Shown: positions 30,141 through 46,785, counted from the first letter of the stretch. The stretch is DNA of 64,000 bases from Ketogulonicigenium robustum (GCF_002117445.1 NZ_CP019937.1:2167501-2231500), one strand, 5' to 3'. Numbers and translations: made by a program. Notes: generated from the sequence alone by a model not told the origin.

Positions 30141-30989
30141 CTAAAGTGCTGAAGCTGCGCGCAAAGCGGCCACAAGGGCCGGAACGTCGATGGCGAAACG
30201 ATCGCGCAGCAATTCCGCCAAATCGAGGTCTTCGACATCCCAAGGCTGGCCGCGCTGCTGGCTGGCGTTCGAATCGTTTTGCCCGTGCACGCCGCGCACG
30301 AACATCGCCTCGTCCTGCAGGCTGACGACGGTCATCCGCCCATGCAGCTTGTAATGGGCGAACTGGAACAGATCGGCGCGCCGCGCCGGGCCGACGACCA
30401 CGGCAAGCGCAGCCGTCGCCAGCGGCAGAATGCGCGGATCGAGCTGAATGGTATCATCGGCGCCCTGATCCAGCAAAACGCCGCGTGGGTAATCAAGCGC
30501 CAGCAGCCGCTCACGCGCCCAAAGCTGACGTAGCCCGCTGCCAAAATCCCACCGCAGCCGCGCGACCATATCGAGGGCGACGGCATCGTCGTCATCGAGC
30601 CGCATCAGCGCGTAGTGGGTAGCATCGGCCACCGGCGGCAGCATCGCCATTGCCTGCTGGCAGGCGTCGCGGTGGCGCATCGGCGGCATAGCGATGATCC
30701 GCGCCTGCGGAATGTCGTCCAGCAGTGCCTGCAGCCGGGCCATGGCCCAGTCGGGCAGGCTGTCACCGGTCACCACCAAAAATGTGAAATCGGGGTCGGT
30801 CTGGTTGCGGATCGCGGGCAGGGTCACGTGTTCGAACCATGCAAAGCGATGCATCAGTCGTTTGCGATCGTACAAAAACGCAGCACGATCGGCTTGGGTT
30901 TCATGCGCAACCTGAAAGCCCCCCTCGCCCAGATACGAGAAGCGGCACACGCAGGTGACGGCAAGCATAAGCGGGGATTGTTGGCGCAT
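30141..30989 (-). CDS. Putative rhamnosyltransferase-family glycosyltransferase
   Basis: A 282-residue protein resembling the putative rhamnosyltransferase family (Pfam Rhamno_transf). Features are VTCVCRFSYLGEGGFQ, the DRKRLMHRFAWFEHVTLPAI segment, TFLVVTGDSLPDW and a DDDD-type metal/nucleotide-sugar motif in YALMRLDDDDAVAL. It probably transfers a sugar to a surface polysaccharide; donor and acceptor are unknown. It sits between rpoC and rpsL, which are usually adjacent. The rpoC terminator ends just before its ATG. The ribosome site is weak, and an internal ATG at 30968 is an alternative start. Confidence 0.75.
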   Translation of the reverse strand: MRQQSPLMLAVTCVCRFSYLGEGGFQVAHETQADRAAFLYDRKRLMHRFAWFEHVTLPAIRNQTDPDFTFLVVTGDSLPDWAMARLQALLDDIPQARIIAMPPMRHRDACQQAMAMLPPVADATHYALMRLDDDDAVALDMVARLRWDFGSGLRQLWARERLLALDYPRGVLLDQGADDTIQLDPRILPLATAALAVVVGPARRADLFQFAHYKLHGRMTVVSLQDEAMFVRGVHGQNDSNASQQRGQPWDVEDLDLAELLRDRFAIDVPALVAALRAASAL

Positions 30990-30990
30990 G

Positions 30991-31021
30991 ACGGAAAAAG
31001 CCCCCCGGTTTCCCGGGGGGC
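30991..31021 (-). terminator. Intrinsic terminator of rpoBC
   Basis: 9-bp perfect G/C stem (31000-31008 with 31013-31021), 4-nt loop and a TTTTTCC tail on the minus strand, 7 nt past the rpoC stop. It separates rpoC from the glycosyltransferase gene. Confidence 0.9.
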
Positions 31022-31028
31022 CTTTGAC

Positions 31029-35222
<4,194 letters not shown>

Positions 35223-35275
35223 TTCACATTCCTTGAATGAGGGCGCGGGGGAAGGGTGAAAGGGGGCAAGCCCCC

Positions 35276-39421
<4,146 letters not shown>

Positions 39422-39509
39422 GTGCGTCGTCACCTTTCGATCTCTGGGGAGGCGTGCCGTCGGGCATCGGCGCGCGCCCATGGAGAAATGGGGGTTCAGG
39501 TCTATTCAC

Positions 39510-39662
39510 GGCAACCGTCCCAAGGGTTGCCTCCCGACCTATGGAACCTGCCCAGGGTGGTGGTTCATGCCGCAATGGTAGAACCACCCTCCAAGACAGG
39601 TCAAGCTGGGCCCGCAACAGTGGCGGGCCCAGCCTGATTTTCAAGAAGCCAGTAGGGCTTCT
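39510..39662 (-). promoter_or_regulatory. Structured rplL-rpoB leader with four hairpins
   Basis: In transcription order: AGAAGCC/GGCTTCT (39644-39650 with 39656-39662), a 10-bp GC stem (39606-39615 with 39623-39632), GGTGGTTC/GAACCACC (39559-39566 with 39581-39588) and GGCAACC/GGTTGCC (39510-39516 with 39525-39531). A possible promoter, TTGACC-N18-TACCAT, overlaps the third. In E. coli this junction has an attenuator and an RNase III site; the parallel is inferred. Confidence 0.5.
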
Positions 39663-39671
39663 GACACCGAA

Positions 39672-40043
39672 TTAGGCCAGTTCGACCTTGGCGCCAGCTT
39701 CTTCCAGCTTCTTCTTGATTTCTTCAGCTTCAGCCTTAGCAACGCCTTCTTTGACTTTACCGCCAGCTTCGACCAGGTCTTTAGCTTCTTTCAGGCCCAG
39801 ACCGGTGATGCCGCGAACTTCTTTGATCACGTTGATCTTGTTCGCGCCGGCGTCCTTCAGGACGACGTCGAATTCGGTCTTTTCTTCAGCGGCTTCGGCC
39901 GAAGCAGCCGGGCCAGCCATGACAACAGCGCCACCAGCGGCGGGCTCGATGCCGTATTCGTCCTTCAGGATTTGCTTCAGCTCTTGAGCTTGCAGAAGCG
40001 TCAGGGCGACGATTTCTTCGGCGAGTTTTTTCAGATCAGCCAT
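39672..40043 (-). CDS. rplL: 50S ribosomal protein L7/L12
   Basis: A 123-residue stalk protein. The N-terminal dimerisation part ([16 protein letters not shown]) is followed by an Ala/Gly-rich hinge (about 35-52), and the C-terminal factor-binding domain contains [20 protein letters not shown]. It lies 72 nt after rplJ, its partner in the stalk. Confidence 0.97.
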   Translation of the reverse strand: MADLKKLAEEIVALTLLQAQELKQILKDEYGIEPAAGGAVVMAGPAASAEAAEEKTEFDVVLKDAGANKINVIKEVRGITGLGLKEAKDLVEAGGKVKEGVAKAEAEEIKKKLEEAGAKVELA

Positions 40044-40115
40044 TTTATGCTTTCCGTTCGTATAAGATGTGTTCCAACGTCGGGCCGTTCAAGACCCGCA
40101 GGACATCGGGTTTGC

Positions 40116-40628
40116 TTATGCAGCTTTCTCTTCGATGGTCGAGAGAATGCTTGCGATGTTCGAAGCAGGCGCGCCGATCGCACCAGCGATGTTCGAGGCG
40201 GGCGCACCAATGCACGACACGACCTGAGCGATAAGCTCTTCGCGCGAGGGCAGTTGGGCGACGGCCTTGACGCCGGCAGGATCCAGAGCGCTATCACCCA
40301 TCGCACCGCCAAGGATGACCAGCTTTTCGTTGGTCTTGGCATATGCGTCGACGACCTTGGCAGCTGCCACGGGGTCTTCGGAATAGGAGATAACGGTCAT
40401 GCCCGTCAGGTAGTCAGCAATGCTTTCGCAGGGCTTACCTTGCAGGGCGATCTTGGCGAGCTTGTTCTTGGCAACGCGAACGGACCCGCCTACTTCACGC
40501 ATTTTCGCGCGCAGGTCCTGCATTTGTGCAACCGTCATGCCTTCGTAGCGGGCAACCACTACGACGCCAGAGCGTTCAAAGATTTGGCCGAGTTCTTCGA
40601 CCAGAGACTCTTTTTGTGCTCTATCCAC
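40116..40628 (-). CDS. rplJ: 50S ribosomal protein L10
   Basis: A 170-residue stalk base protein. The start is GTG at 40628 ([14 protein letters not shown]) with GGAG 8 nt upstream; the open frame further upstream is leader sequence without similarity. Features are [33 protein letters not shown] and the C-terminal helix that binds L7/L12 dimers. L10-L7/L12 autoregulates translation in other bacteria; the long structured leader fits that. Confidence 0.96.
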   Translation of the reverse strand: MDRAQKESLVEELGQIFERSGVVVVARYEGMTVAQMQDLRAKMREVGGSVRVAKNKLAKIALQGKPCESIADYLTGMTVISYSEDPVAAAKVVDAYAKTNEKLVILGGAMGDSALDPAGVKAVAQLPSREELIAQVVSCIGAPASNIAGAIGAPASNIASILSTIEEKAA

Positions 40629-40891
40629 AGTTTCACTCCAAGTTTGGGGTTTCCCCCGGCTCAATTTGACCCCACCGAAGCAGGGCCGTTCGGGTCCAAT
40701 TTCAGGGTCCCGAGGCCATGACCGCCCGCTGGTGCCGCGTGGCACGAACGGAAATCGATGTTCTCGTTTCCCATCTCGGGAAGGTCTTATCGGGGTTTCC
40801 CCCGGCCCTCCGTCTCGGACAGGACAAGGCGGCTTTCGCCGCCCCGCCATCCCGCCCCACCGAAGTGAGTCGGGAGATTCGCTAAGTCGCC
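40629..40891 (-). promoter_or_regulatory. rplJ leader with a duplicated sequence module
   Basis: 263 nt between rplA and rplJ. Two motifs occur twice in the same order and strand: an 11-mer CTTCGGTGGGG (minus copies at 40855-40865 and 40670-40680) and a 15-mer GCCGGGGGAAACCCC (40792-40806 and 40646-40660). A GGCGGC-GAAA-GCCGCC hairpin (40828-40843) lies inside the first copy. The second 15-mer ends 18 nt before the GTG. Plausibly an L10-binding regulatory leader. Confidence 0.5.
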
Positions 40892-41590
40892 TTAGTTACC
40901 CGTTGCGGTCGAAACGTCAACCGAAACACCGGGGCCCATCGTCGAAGAAAGCGAGACTTTCTTCAGATAGGTGCCTTTGGCGCCCGTCGGCTTGGCTTTC
41001 ACAACAGCGTCAACGAAAGCGGCAATGTTTTCGGCCAGCTGCTCGGCGCCGAACGAAGCCTTGCCAACGCCTGCGTGAATCACACCAGCTTTTTCGACTT
41101 TGAAGGTCACTTGACCGCCCTTGGCTGCAGCAACAGCTTCAGCGACATCAACCGTCACGGTGCCGATCTTGGGGTTCGGCATCAGGTTACGCGGGCCCAG
41201 GATTTTACCCAGACGGCCGACGATCGGCATCATGTCCGGGGTAGCAATGCAGCGATCGAAGTCGATCTTGCCCGATTGCACGATTTCCATCAGGTCTTCT
41301 GCGCCGACGATGTCAGCACCAGCAGCCTTGGCTTGGTCAGCCTTGTCGCCACGGGCGAACACGGCGACGCGGACGGTTTTACCCGTGCCGTTCGGCAGGT
41401 TGACCGAACCGCGAACCATTTGGTCGGCGTAACGCGGGTCAACGCCCAGGTTCAGCGCAACTTCGATGGTCTCGTCGAACTTGGCGGTGGCGTTGGTTTT
41501 CACCAGCGACACGGCGTCGTTCAGGGCCAGGTTTTCTTTGCCAGCAAAAGCTTCGCGAGCGGCGGCAGTACGTTTACCGAGTTTAGCCAT
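40892..41590 (-). CDS. rplA: 50S ribosomal protein L1
   Basis: A 232-residue stalk protein that helps release deacylated tRNA. It has [35 protein letters not shown]-like segments, [14 protein letters not shown] and the signature region [18 protein letters not shown]. In many bacteria L1 represses rplK-rplA translation. It starts 3 nt after rplK. Confidence 0.97.
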   Translation of the reverse strand: MAKLGKRTAAAREAFAGKENLALNDAVSLVKTNATAKFDETIEVALNLGVDPRYADQMVRGSVNLPNGTGKTVRVAVFARGDKADQAKAAGADIVGAEDLMEIVQSGKIDFDRCIATPDMMPIVGRLGKILGPRNLMPNPKIGTVTVDVAEAVAAAKGGQVTFKVEKAGVIHAGVGKASFGAEQLAENIAAFVDAVVKAKPTGAKGTYLKKVSLSSTMGPGVSVDVSTATGN

Positions 41591-41593
41591 GAT

Positions 41594-42046
41594 TTAGCCT
41601 TTCACCTCGATACCGATCGACTTCGCCGAGCCGATGATGGTTTGCATCGCGCCTTCGATGTCGACGGCGTTCAGGTCTTTGAATTTCGCTTCTGCGATTT
41701 CGCGGACTTGAGCCAGCGTCACCGAACCAGCAACTTCCTTACCCGGCTTCATCGAGCCTTTGGGACGGTTGCGCTTGCCGACGGGCTTCAGACCAGCAGC
41801 CTTCTTCAAGAAGAACGACGCGGGCGAGGACTTGGTCTCGATCGTGAACGACTTGTCTTGGTAGTAGGTAATCACGGTCGGAACGGGCGAGCCGGGCTCC
41901 ATGTCTGCAGTCTTGGCGTTGAACGCCTTGCAGAATTCCATGATATTGATGCCGCGCTGACCCAGTGCGGGGCCGACGGGCGGGGACGGGTTCGCTTGGC
42001 CTGCTTTAACTTGCAGCTTCAGCGAACCGATGACTTTCTTGGCCAT
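41594..42046 (-). CDS. rplK: 50S ribosomal protein L11
   Basis: A 150-residue GTPase-centre protein with [21 protein letters not shown] (proline-rich N-terminal linker and binding face) and the C-terminal 23S-binding domain. The ATG at 42046 has AAGGAGG upstream; the seven-codon longer frame overlaps that site. It lies 152 nt after nusG. The gap holds a CCGCCC/GGGCGG dyad (42174-42190) near the nusG stop. Confidence 0.97.
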   Translation of the reverse strand: MAKKVIGSLKLQVKAGQANPSPPVGPALGQRGINIMEFCKAFNAKTADMEPGSPVPTVITYYQDKSFTIETKSSPASFFLKKAAGLKPVGKRNRPKGSMKPGKEVAGSVTLAQVREIAEAKFKDLNAVDIEGAMQTIIGSAKSIGIEVKG

Positions 42047-42198
42047 AGGGGCCTCCTTCGGTTTCACGGACAGGTTGCCCTGCCCTACTCCAACTCCGGC
42101 GATGGGACGCGTCCCGGCCGGCTCTCAGTTGCGTGGTCGGATTGGATGCCGCGGCACCGCCCTCTCCCACGAACCGCCCACGTGGGGCGGCCGCACCC

Positions 42199-42732
42199 TT
42201 AGCCCTGTTTTTGGACTTGGGTGAATTCCAATTCGACCGGCGTTGCACGGCCAAAGATCGAAACGGTGACCTTCAGGCGCTGTGCGTCGTTGTCGACTTC
42301 CTCGACCGAGCCGTCGAAACCTTCGAACGGGCCGTCGTTGACCTTGACCTTCTCGCCCACCTCGAAATGGATGATCGTGCGCGGGGCCTCGGCCACGTCT
42401 TGCACACGGTTCAAGATCGCATTCACTTCCGCATCGCGCATCGGCATCGGGCGGCCTTGCGGGCCCAAGAACCCCGTCACGCGGTTGATCGAGGAAATCA
42501 GGTGGTAGCCCTTGTCGGACATTTCCATGTGAACCAGCACGTAACCGGGCATGAAGCGACGCTCGCTCGTCACTTTTTTACCACGGCGCACTTCGATCAC
42601 TTCCTCGGTCGGAACCAGAACCTCGTCGATCTGGTCTTCCAGACCCTGTTCGATAACCTTGGTGCGGATCGTTTCGGCGATTTTCTTTTCGAAGTTCGAA
42701 AGAACCGAAACCGAATACCAACGCTTCGCCAT
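42199..42732 (-). CDS. nusG: Transcription termination/antitermination factor NusG
   Basis: A 177-residue protein with the N-terminal NGN domain (KRWYSVSVLSNFEKKIAETI, RRFMPGYVLVHMEM) that binds the polymerase clamp, and a C-terminal KOW domain (FEVGEKVKVNDGPFEGFDG) that contacts Rho or S10. It follows secE by 170 nt. Confidence 0.97.
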   Translation of the reverse strand: MAKRWYSVSVLSNFEKKIAETIRTKVIEQGLEDQIDEVLVPTEEVIEVRRGKKVTSERRFMPGYVLVHMEMSDKGYHLISSINRVTGFLGPQGRPMPMRDAEVNAILNRVQDVAEAPRTIIHFEVGEKVKVNDGPFEGFDGSVEEVDNDAQRLKVTVSIFGRATPVELEFTQVQKQG

Positions 42733-42902
42733 CTGTCCAGAACCTCGTCAGTCTTTGGGGCTATACCCCGTTACATTAGGCCCCGCCTGAAAAGAATAAT
42801 CGGCGCGCAACTGATTCGCAGCACGCCAGACAGGGTTTTGGCGCTCTTACCTTGGGGGACGGGCAGGATCAAGCCCTGCCGCGCCATAGGCTTACCAGGG
42901 GC

Positions 42903-43103
42903 TTAGCCGCGGAAGTAGTTCAGAATGATATCCAGCACAAAGCGGATCGCCACATCGACCACCGAGAAGAACAAGGCGGCGATCGCTGCGATGGCAACGA
43001 CCATCAGCGTCGTCACGGTCACTTCGCGGCGGGTCGGCCACGTGATCTTGCCGACTTCGGCGCGAACCTGCTGGACGAACTGGATCGGGTTGGTGCGGGC
43101 CAT
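42903..43103 (-). CDS. secE: Preprotein translocase subunit SecE
   Basis: A 66-residue minimal SecE: the amphipathic segment FVQQVRAEVGKITWPTRREV with the conserved TWP motif, then a single membrane helix (about 32-60). It clamps SecY in the inner membrane. The ATG at 43103 has AAGG upstream; the longer frame runs through the promoter region. In most relatives trpT and tuf lie directly upstream. Here two opposite-strand genes intervene. Confidence 0.96.
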   Translation of the reverse strand: MARTNPIQFVQQVRAEVGKITWPTRREVTVTTLMVVAIAAIAALFFSVVDVAIRFVLDIILNYFRG

Positions 43104-43149
43104 GGCATTACCTTCAATTGCTGAACCGAGGTTCGCAGGATTGGCGGGT

Positions 43150-43178
43150 TCAATAGCCGCGATAGTCCGATTGTTCAA
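43150..43178 (-). promoter_or_regulatory. Promoter of secE-nusG
   Basis: TTGAAC (43173-43178), 17-nt spacer, TATTGA (43150-43155) on the minus strand, placing the start about 40 nt before the secE ATG. The -35 box overlaps that of the divergent promoter for the GT25 gene. Confidence 0.5.
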
Positions 43179-43198
43179 GCACCCTGTCGCGCTATAGT
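43171..43198 (+). promoter_or_regulatory. Promoter of the family-25 glycosyltransferase gene
   Basis: TTGTTC (43171-43176), 16-nt spacer, TATAGT (43193-43198) on the plus strand, about 35 nt before the ATG at 43234. Confidence 0.5.
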
Positions 43199-43233
43199 AG
43201 GAATGTAAATCTGACCCACCCGCGCGAGACGAC

Positions 43234-43986
43234 ATGAAGATAGCCTGCTACCTGATCAATCTGGACGACAACACAGCACGGCTGGATACCGTCGGCGCAC
43301 GATTCCACGCACAGGGCATTGCGTTCGAGCGCGTCTCGGCGACCGATGGGCGCAAGCGCGGGGCCGACACCTTCCCCCAGTACGACGCCCACGGCGCGCT
43401 GTCGTTCTATGCCCGCCCCTTGCTGGGGGCCGAGGTCGCCTGCAGCCTGTCGCACATCGAGGCGCTGACGCGCTTTAGCCAAAGCGACGCGGATATTGCG
43501 GTGATCTTTGAAGACGACGTATTGCTGAAGCCCGACTTCATCCAAAGCATGCAGGACATTTTGCACCTGCTCTCGCAGGGGTTTCCCGAATGGCAGTTGC
43601 TGCACCTGAACCCCAAATCGCTAAAGCACTGCACCAAGATCGGGCGGGCGGGGCAGCACGATGTCTACGCCGCGCACGACTTCTCGGTCGGCACGGCGGC
43701 GATCGCCTACACCAAATCCGGCGCTGCCGCGACACTTGCAGGTGCCACGCCCATCTTTGCGCCGTGGGATGTCTACCTGAAAGACCTGATTTCGCGCACC
43801 GGCACAGGTGCCGCCGTGATGCCACGCCTGGTCGAGGCGACGGGTGCCGACAGCGAGATTGCGCACAAAGGGCAGCGCAAATCCTTGCAGGTCAAAGGGT
43901 TTACTGGATGGTGGCGCAAGCAAATGCGGATAGTGACGCACAAATTGCGCGCACGGCGGCAAGAGGCACGCTTCAGACGCCGCTAA
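43234..43986 (+). CDS. Glycosyltransferase family 25 (LPS/LOS biosynthesis type)
   Basis: A 250-residue protein of the LOS glycosyltransferase family 25. It has the N-terminal CYLINLDDNTARLD, FERVSATDG, the GAEVACSLSHIEALTRF helix region and the metal-binding IFEDDV. The C-terminal part carries SVGTAAIAYTKSGA and a basic tail rich in Arg/Lys. Such enzymes add galactose or related sugars to lipooligosaccharide core; the actual substrate is unknown. It is transcribed against the surrounding secE and tuf genes and is followed 118 nt later by the monooxygenase gene. Confidence 0.85.
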   Translation: MKIACYLINLDDNTARLDTVGARFHAQGIAFERVSATDGRKRGADTFPQYDAHGALSFYARPLLGAEVACSLSHIEALTRFSQSDADIAVIFEDDVLLKPDFIQSMQDILHLLSQGFPEWQLLHLNPKSLKHCTKIGRAGQHDVYAAHDFSVGTAAIAYTKSGAAATLAGATPIFAPWDVYLKDLISRTGTGAAVMPRLVEATGADSEIAHKGQRKSLQVKGFTGWWRKQMRIVTHKLRARRQEARFRRR

Positions 43987-44104
43987 CCCGCACCAGCGAA
44001 CACTGGCTGTGCACTGGTGCGTCTTTCCCTGCTGCGCCGCTGGCCCTAGGTAACGTCCAACGCTCGCCGCAGGTTCGTTGCGGCCCAGACAACAGGATAC
44101 GGGA

Positions 44105-45133
44105 ATGACAAAGAACATTGAATTCGGCCTCGATACGTTCGGCGATGTCACACGGCTGCAAAACGGCAAACTGGCCTCGCACGGACAAGTGCTGCGCGAG
44201 TTGGTGGAAGAGGGCGTTTTAGCCGAACAGGTCGGCGTCGACGTCTTTGGCGTGGGCGAACACCACCGCGCCGACTTCGCTGTCTCGGCAATCGAGCCTG
44301 TGCTTGCGGCCATCGCCGTCAAAACCGACAAGATCAAGCTGGCGTCCGCGGTGACTGTCCTGTCGTCCGATGACCCCATCCGCGTTTACGAGCGTTTCGC
44401 GACCGTGCAGGCGCTGTCGAACGGGCGCGCCGAAATGATCGTCGGGCGCGGGTCGTTCACCGAATCCTTCCCGCTTTTTGGGTTCGACATGGCCGATTAC
44501 GACAAGCTGTTCAGTGAAAAGCTGGACCTGCTGGCCCAACTGCTGAAAGAGGAAAAGGTCAGCTGGAAGGGCACCATCCGCCCCGAGCTAAAGAAGGTCA
44601 CCGTCTACCCGCGCCCCGAAGCGCCCATCAAGACGTGGATCGGCGTTGGCGGCAGCCCCGAATCAGTCGTTCGGACTGCATCGTACAATATGCCGATGCT
44701 GCTGGCCGTCATCGGCGGCGCAGCCAGCCGGTTCAAACCTTATGTCGACCTGTACAAGCGCGCGCATGAACAGTTCGGCACCAAGCCCCAGCCCGTAGGC
44801 ATGCATTCGCCAGGCCACGTCGGCCCGACCGATGCCGAGGCGCAGGAGGAATACTTCGAGGGCTACCAAAAGATGCACGTGCTGATCGGGCGCGAGCGTG
44901 GCTGGCCGCCCCTGAAGAAAGAAGACTTCCTGCGTGAAATCAGCCACGGCTCGCTGTATGTCGGCGGCCCCGAAACGGTCGCACGCAAGATCGCCGGCAA
45001 CCTGAAGACGCTGGATCTGGATCGCTTCACGCTGAAATACAGCGCCGGCCCGCAGCTGTTCAGCACCCAGACCCGTGGGATCGAGCTGTTCGGCACCAAG
45101 GTTATCCCGATGGTCCGCGACATGCTGGCCTAA
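44105..45133 (+). CDS. LLM-class flavin-dependent oxidoreductase (luciferase-like monooxygenase)
   Basis: A 342-residue protein of the bacterial luciferase/LLM superfamily, closest by eye to the Atu2307/SP_0267-type subgroup. Features are FGLDTFGDVT, AEQVGVDVFGVGEHHRADF, ASAVTVLSSDDPIRVYERFAT and the flavin-related GRAEMIVGRGSFTESFPLFG. It probably uses reduced flavin to oxidise an organic substrate; which one is unknown. The ATG at 44105 is chosen for its family N-terminus. A terminator with a T6 tail follows. It is probably not functionally linked to the adjacent glycosyltransferase. Confidence 0.88.
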   Translation: MTKNIEFGLDTFGDVTRLQNGKLASHGQVLRELVEEGVLAEQVGVDVFGVGEHHRADFAVSAIEPVLAAIAVKTDKIKLASAVTVLSSDDPIRVYERFATVQALSNGRAEMIVGRGSFTESFPLFGFDMADYDKLFSEKLDLLAQLLKEEKVSWKGTIRPELKKVTVYPRPEAPIKTWIGVGGSPESVVRTASYNMPMLLAVIGGAASRFKPYVDLYKRAHEQFGTKPQPVGMHSPGHVGPTDAEAQEEYFEGYQKMHVLIGRERGWPPLKKEDFLREISHGSLYVGGPETVARKIAGNLKTLDLDRFTLKYSAGPQLFSTQTRGIELFGTKVIPMVRDMLA

Positions 45134-45140
45134 GGTAAAC

Positions 45141-45203
45141 GCCGCCCTACTCAACCGGGGCGGCACATAAAACACTTCAGCCGCCCTTCGGGGCGGCTTT
45201 TTT
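45141..45203 (+). terminator. Terminator after the monooxygenase gene
   Basis: A GCCGCCC-TTCG-GGGCGGC stem (45180-45186 with 45191-45197) followed by T6 (45198-45203). A first hairpin with identical arms lies at 45141-45147 with 45158-45164, so the four arms could pair alternatively. Confidence 0.88.
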
Positions 45204-45222
45204 GCGGCAATGTTTTTGAAAA

Positions 45223-45298
45223 TGGCAGGGGCAGCAGGGCTTGAACCCGCGACCTACGGTTTTGGAGACCGTCGCTCTACCAACTGAGCTATACCCCT
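45223..45298 (-). tRNA. trpT: tRNA-Trp (anticodon CCA)
   Basis: A 76-nt cloverleaf on the minus strand. The acceptor arm AGGGGTA pairs with TGCCCCT, followed by G and an encoded CCA end (45223-45225). The D-arm AGCTCAGTTGGTAGAGC, the anticodon loop CTCCAAA and the T-arm GCGGGTTCAAGCCCTGC are all present. It lies downstream of tuf2 behind a terminator and appears to have its own promoter. Confidence 0.97.
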
Positions 45299-45308
45299 AG
45301 ACCCGCCC

Positions 45309-45337
45309 CGATTAATCGGAAATTCGCGATTGCGCAA
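45309..45337 (-). promoter_or_regulatory. Promoter of trpT
   Basis: TTGCGC (45332-45337), 17-nt spacer, TAATCG (45309-45314) on the minus strand. The predicted start is within a few bases of the mature tRNA 5' end. Confidence 0.5.
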
Positions 45338-45369
45338 GGGGCGTTGCTGCGTTTCGGCAGGGTTGCCGT

Positions 45370-45402
45370 AAAGGAAAAGGGCCGCCCAAGCGGACGGCCC
45401 TT
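45370..45402 (-). terminator. Intrinsic terminator of tuf2
   Basis: 8-bp stem AAGGGCCG/CGGCCCTT (45377-45384 with 45395-45402) followed on the minus strand by TTTTCCTTTA, 23 nt past the tuf2 stop. It separates tuf2 from trpT. Confidence 0.85.
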
Positions 45403-45425
45403 CCAAGCATTTCGGTTGCCCGAAC

Positions 45426-46601
45426 TTACTTGATGATTTTAGCGACGACGCCAGCGCCGACGGTGCGGCCGCCTTCGCGGATAGCGAAGCGGAGCTTCTC
45501 TTCCATGGCGATCGGGGCGATCAGCGTGACGTTGAACTTCAGGTTGTCGCCCGGCATCACCATTTCGGTGCCAGCAGGCAGTTCAACCGTGCCGGTCACG
45601 TCGGTGGTGCGGAAGTAGAATTGCGGACGGTAGTTCGCAAAGAACGGCGTGTGACGGCCGCCTTCTTCCTTGGTCAGGATATAGGCTTCAGCTTCAAATT
45701 CGGTGTGCGGGGTAACCGAACCGGGCTTGACCAGAACTTGGCCACGCTCAACGCCGTCACGGTCAACGCCGCGCAGCAGCGCGCCGATGTTGTCGCCAGC
45801 CTCTCCGCGGTCCAGCAGCTTGCGGAACATTTCAACGCCCGTGCAAACCGACTTCTTCGTGTCGCGGATGCCGACGATTTCGACTTCGTCGCCAACGTTG
45901 ATCACGCCACGCTCAACACGGCCGGTCACAACAGTACCACGACCCGAGATCGAGAAAACGTCTTCGATCGGCATCAGGAACGGCTGGTCAACAGCACGTG
46001 CAGGCGTCGGGATGTACGAATCGACAGCGGCCATCAGCGCGCGGATCGAATCTTCACCGATGTCTTTACGCTCGCCGATCAGCGCTTGGTAAGCCGAACC
46101 TTGGATGACAGGAATGTCATCGCCAGGGTATTCGTACGACGAGAACAGTTCGCGGATTTCCATCTCGACCAGCTCGATCAGCTCGGCGTCGTCGACAAGG
46201 TCAACCTTGTTCATGTAGCACACCATGTAGGGAATACCCACTTGGCGGCCCAGCAGGATGTGCTCGCGCGTTTGCGGCATCGGGCCGTCCGACGCAGCAC
46301 AAACCAGAATAGCGCCGTCCATCTGCGCTGCACCCGTGATCATGTTCTTCACGTAGTCGGCGTGGCCGGGGCAGTCGACGTGCGCATAGTGACGCGCTTC
46401 GGTCTCGTACTCAACGTGAGCCGTCGAGATCGTGATCCCGCGTGCACGCTCTTCCGGCGCACCGTCAATTTGGTCGTAAGCGCGGAACTCACCAAAGTAC
46501 TTGGTGATCGCTGCCGTCAGAGTCGTCTTGCCGTGGTCAACGTGGCCAATCGTGCCAATGTTAACGTGCGGCTTGTTACGTTCAAACTTTGCCTTTGCCA
46601 T
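45426..46601 (-). CDS. tuf: Elongation factor Tu, copy 2
   Basis: A 391-residue EF-Tu with the same GTPase motifs as copy 1 ([22 protein letters not shown]) and no amino-acid or nucleotide difference from it. Unlike copy 1 it is not in the str operon: it follows parC on the same strand and has its own promoter candidate and terminator. The ATG at 46601 has AGGAG upstream; an eight-codon longer frame overlaps that ribosome site. Confidence 0.98.
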   Translation of the reverse strand: MAKAKFERNKPHVNIGTIGHVDHGKTTLTAAITKYFGEFRAYDQIDGAPEERARGITISTAHVEYETEARHYAHVDCPGHADYVKNMITGAAQMDGAILVCAASDGPMPQTREHILLGRQVGIPYMVCYMNKVDLVDDAELIELVEMEIRELFSSYEYPGDDIPVIQGSAYQALIGERKDIGEDSIRALMAAVDSYIPTPARAVDQPFLMPIEDVFSISGRGTVVTGRVERGVINVGDEVEIVGIRDTKKSVCTGVEMFRKLLDRGEAGDNIGALLRGVDRDGVERGQVLVKPGSVTPHTEFEAEAYILTKEEGGRHTPFFANYRPQFYFRTTDVTGTVELPAGTEMVMPGDNLKFNVTLIAPIAMEEKLRFAIREGGRTVGAGVVAKIIK

Positions 46602-46607
46602 GATGGC
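45426..46607 (-). repeat. Identical tuf repeat, copy 2
   Basis: 1182 bp identical to 25596-26777. Flanks diverge at once on both sides, the pattern expected from gene conversion limited to the coding sequence. Confidence 0.95.
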
Positions 46608-46688
46608 CTCTCCTGGTGCTAGCATCGGGGCGGAAGCCCCCCAGACGGGTGCGCCAAGGCCAGCCGGCCCTGATTCACTTCGGGCGCG

Positions 46689-46716
46689 ACATATGTTTTT
46701 CGGGCAGCTAAATCAA
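46689..46716 (-). promoter_or_regulatory. Candidate promoter of tuf2
   Basis: TTGATT (46711-46716), 16-nt spacer, ATATGT (46689-46694) on the minus strand, about 90 nt before the tuf2 ATG. Confidence 0.4.
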
Positions 46717-46727
46717 GACGCCCAAAG

Positions 46728-46757
46728 GGCAAGCAGGCCCGAAGGTGCCCGCTTGCC
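46728..46757 (-). terminator. Terminator-like hairpin after parC
   Basis: 11-bp stem with one G-U pair (46728-46738 with 46747-46757), 28 nt past the parC stop; the minus-strand tail CTTTGGG is only weakly T-rich. Confidence 0.5.
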
Positions 46758-46785
46758 GCATTTGCGCAACGTCATGCCAGTGACA

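Noticed and set aside
40629-40850. Longer rplJ reading frame with 74 extra residues
   Set aside because: The extension is Gly/Pro/Arg-rich leader sequence; L10 begins at the GTG at 40628 with a good ribosome site.
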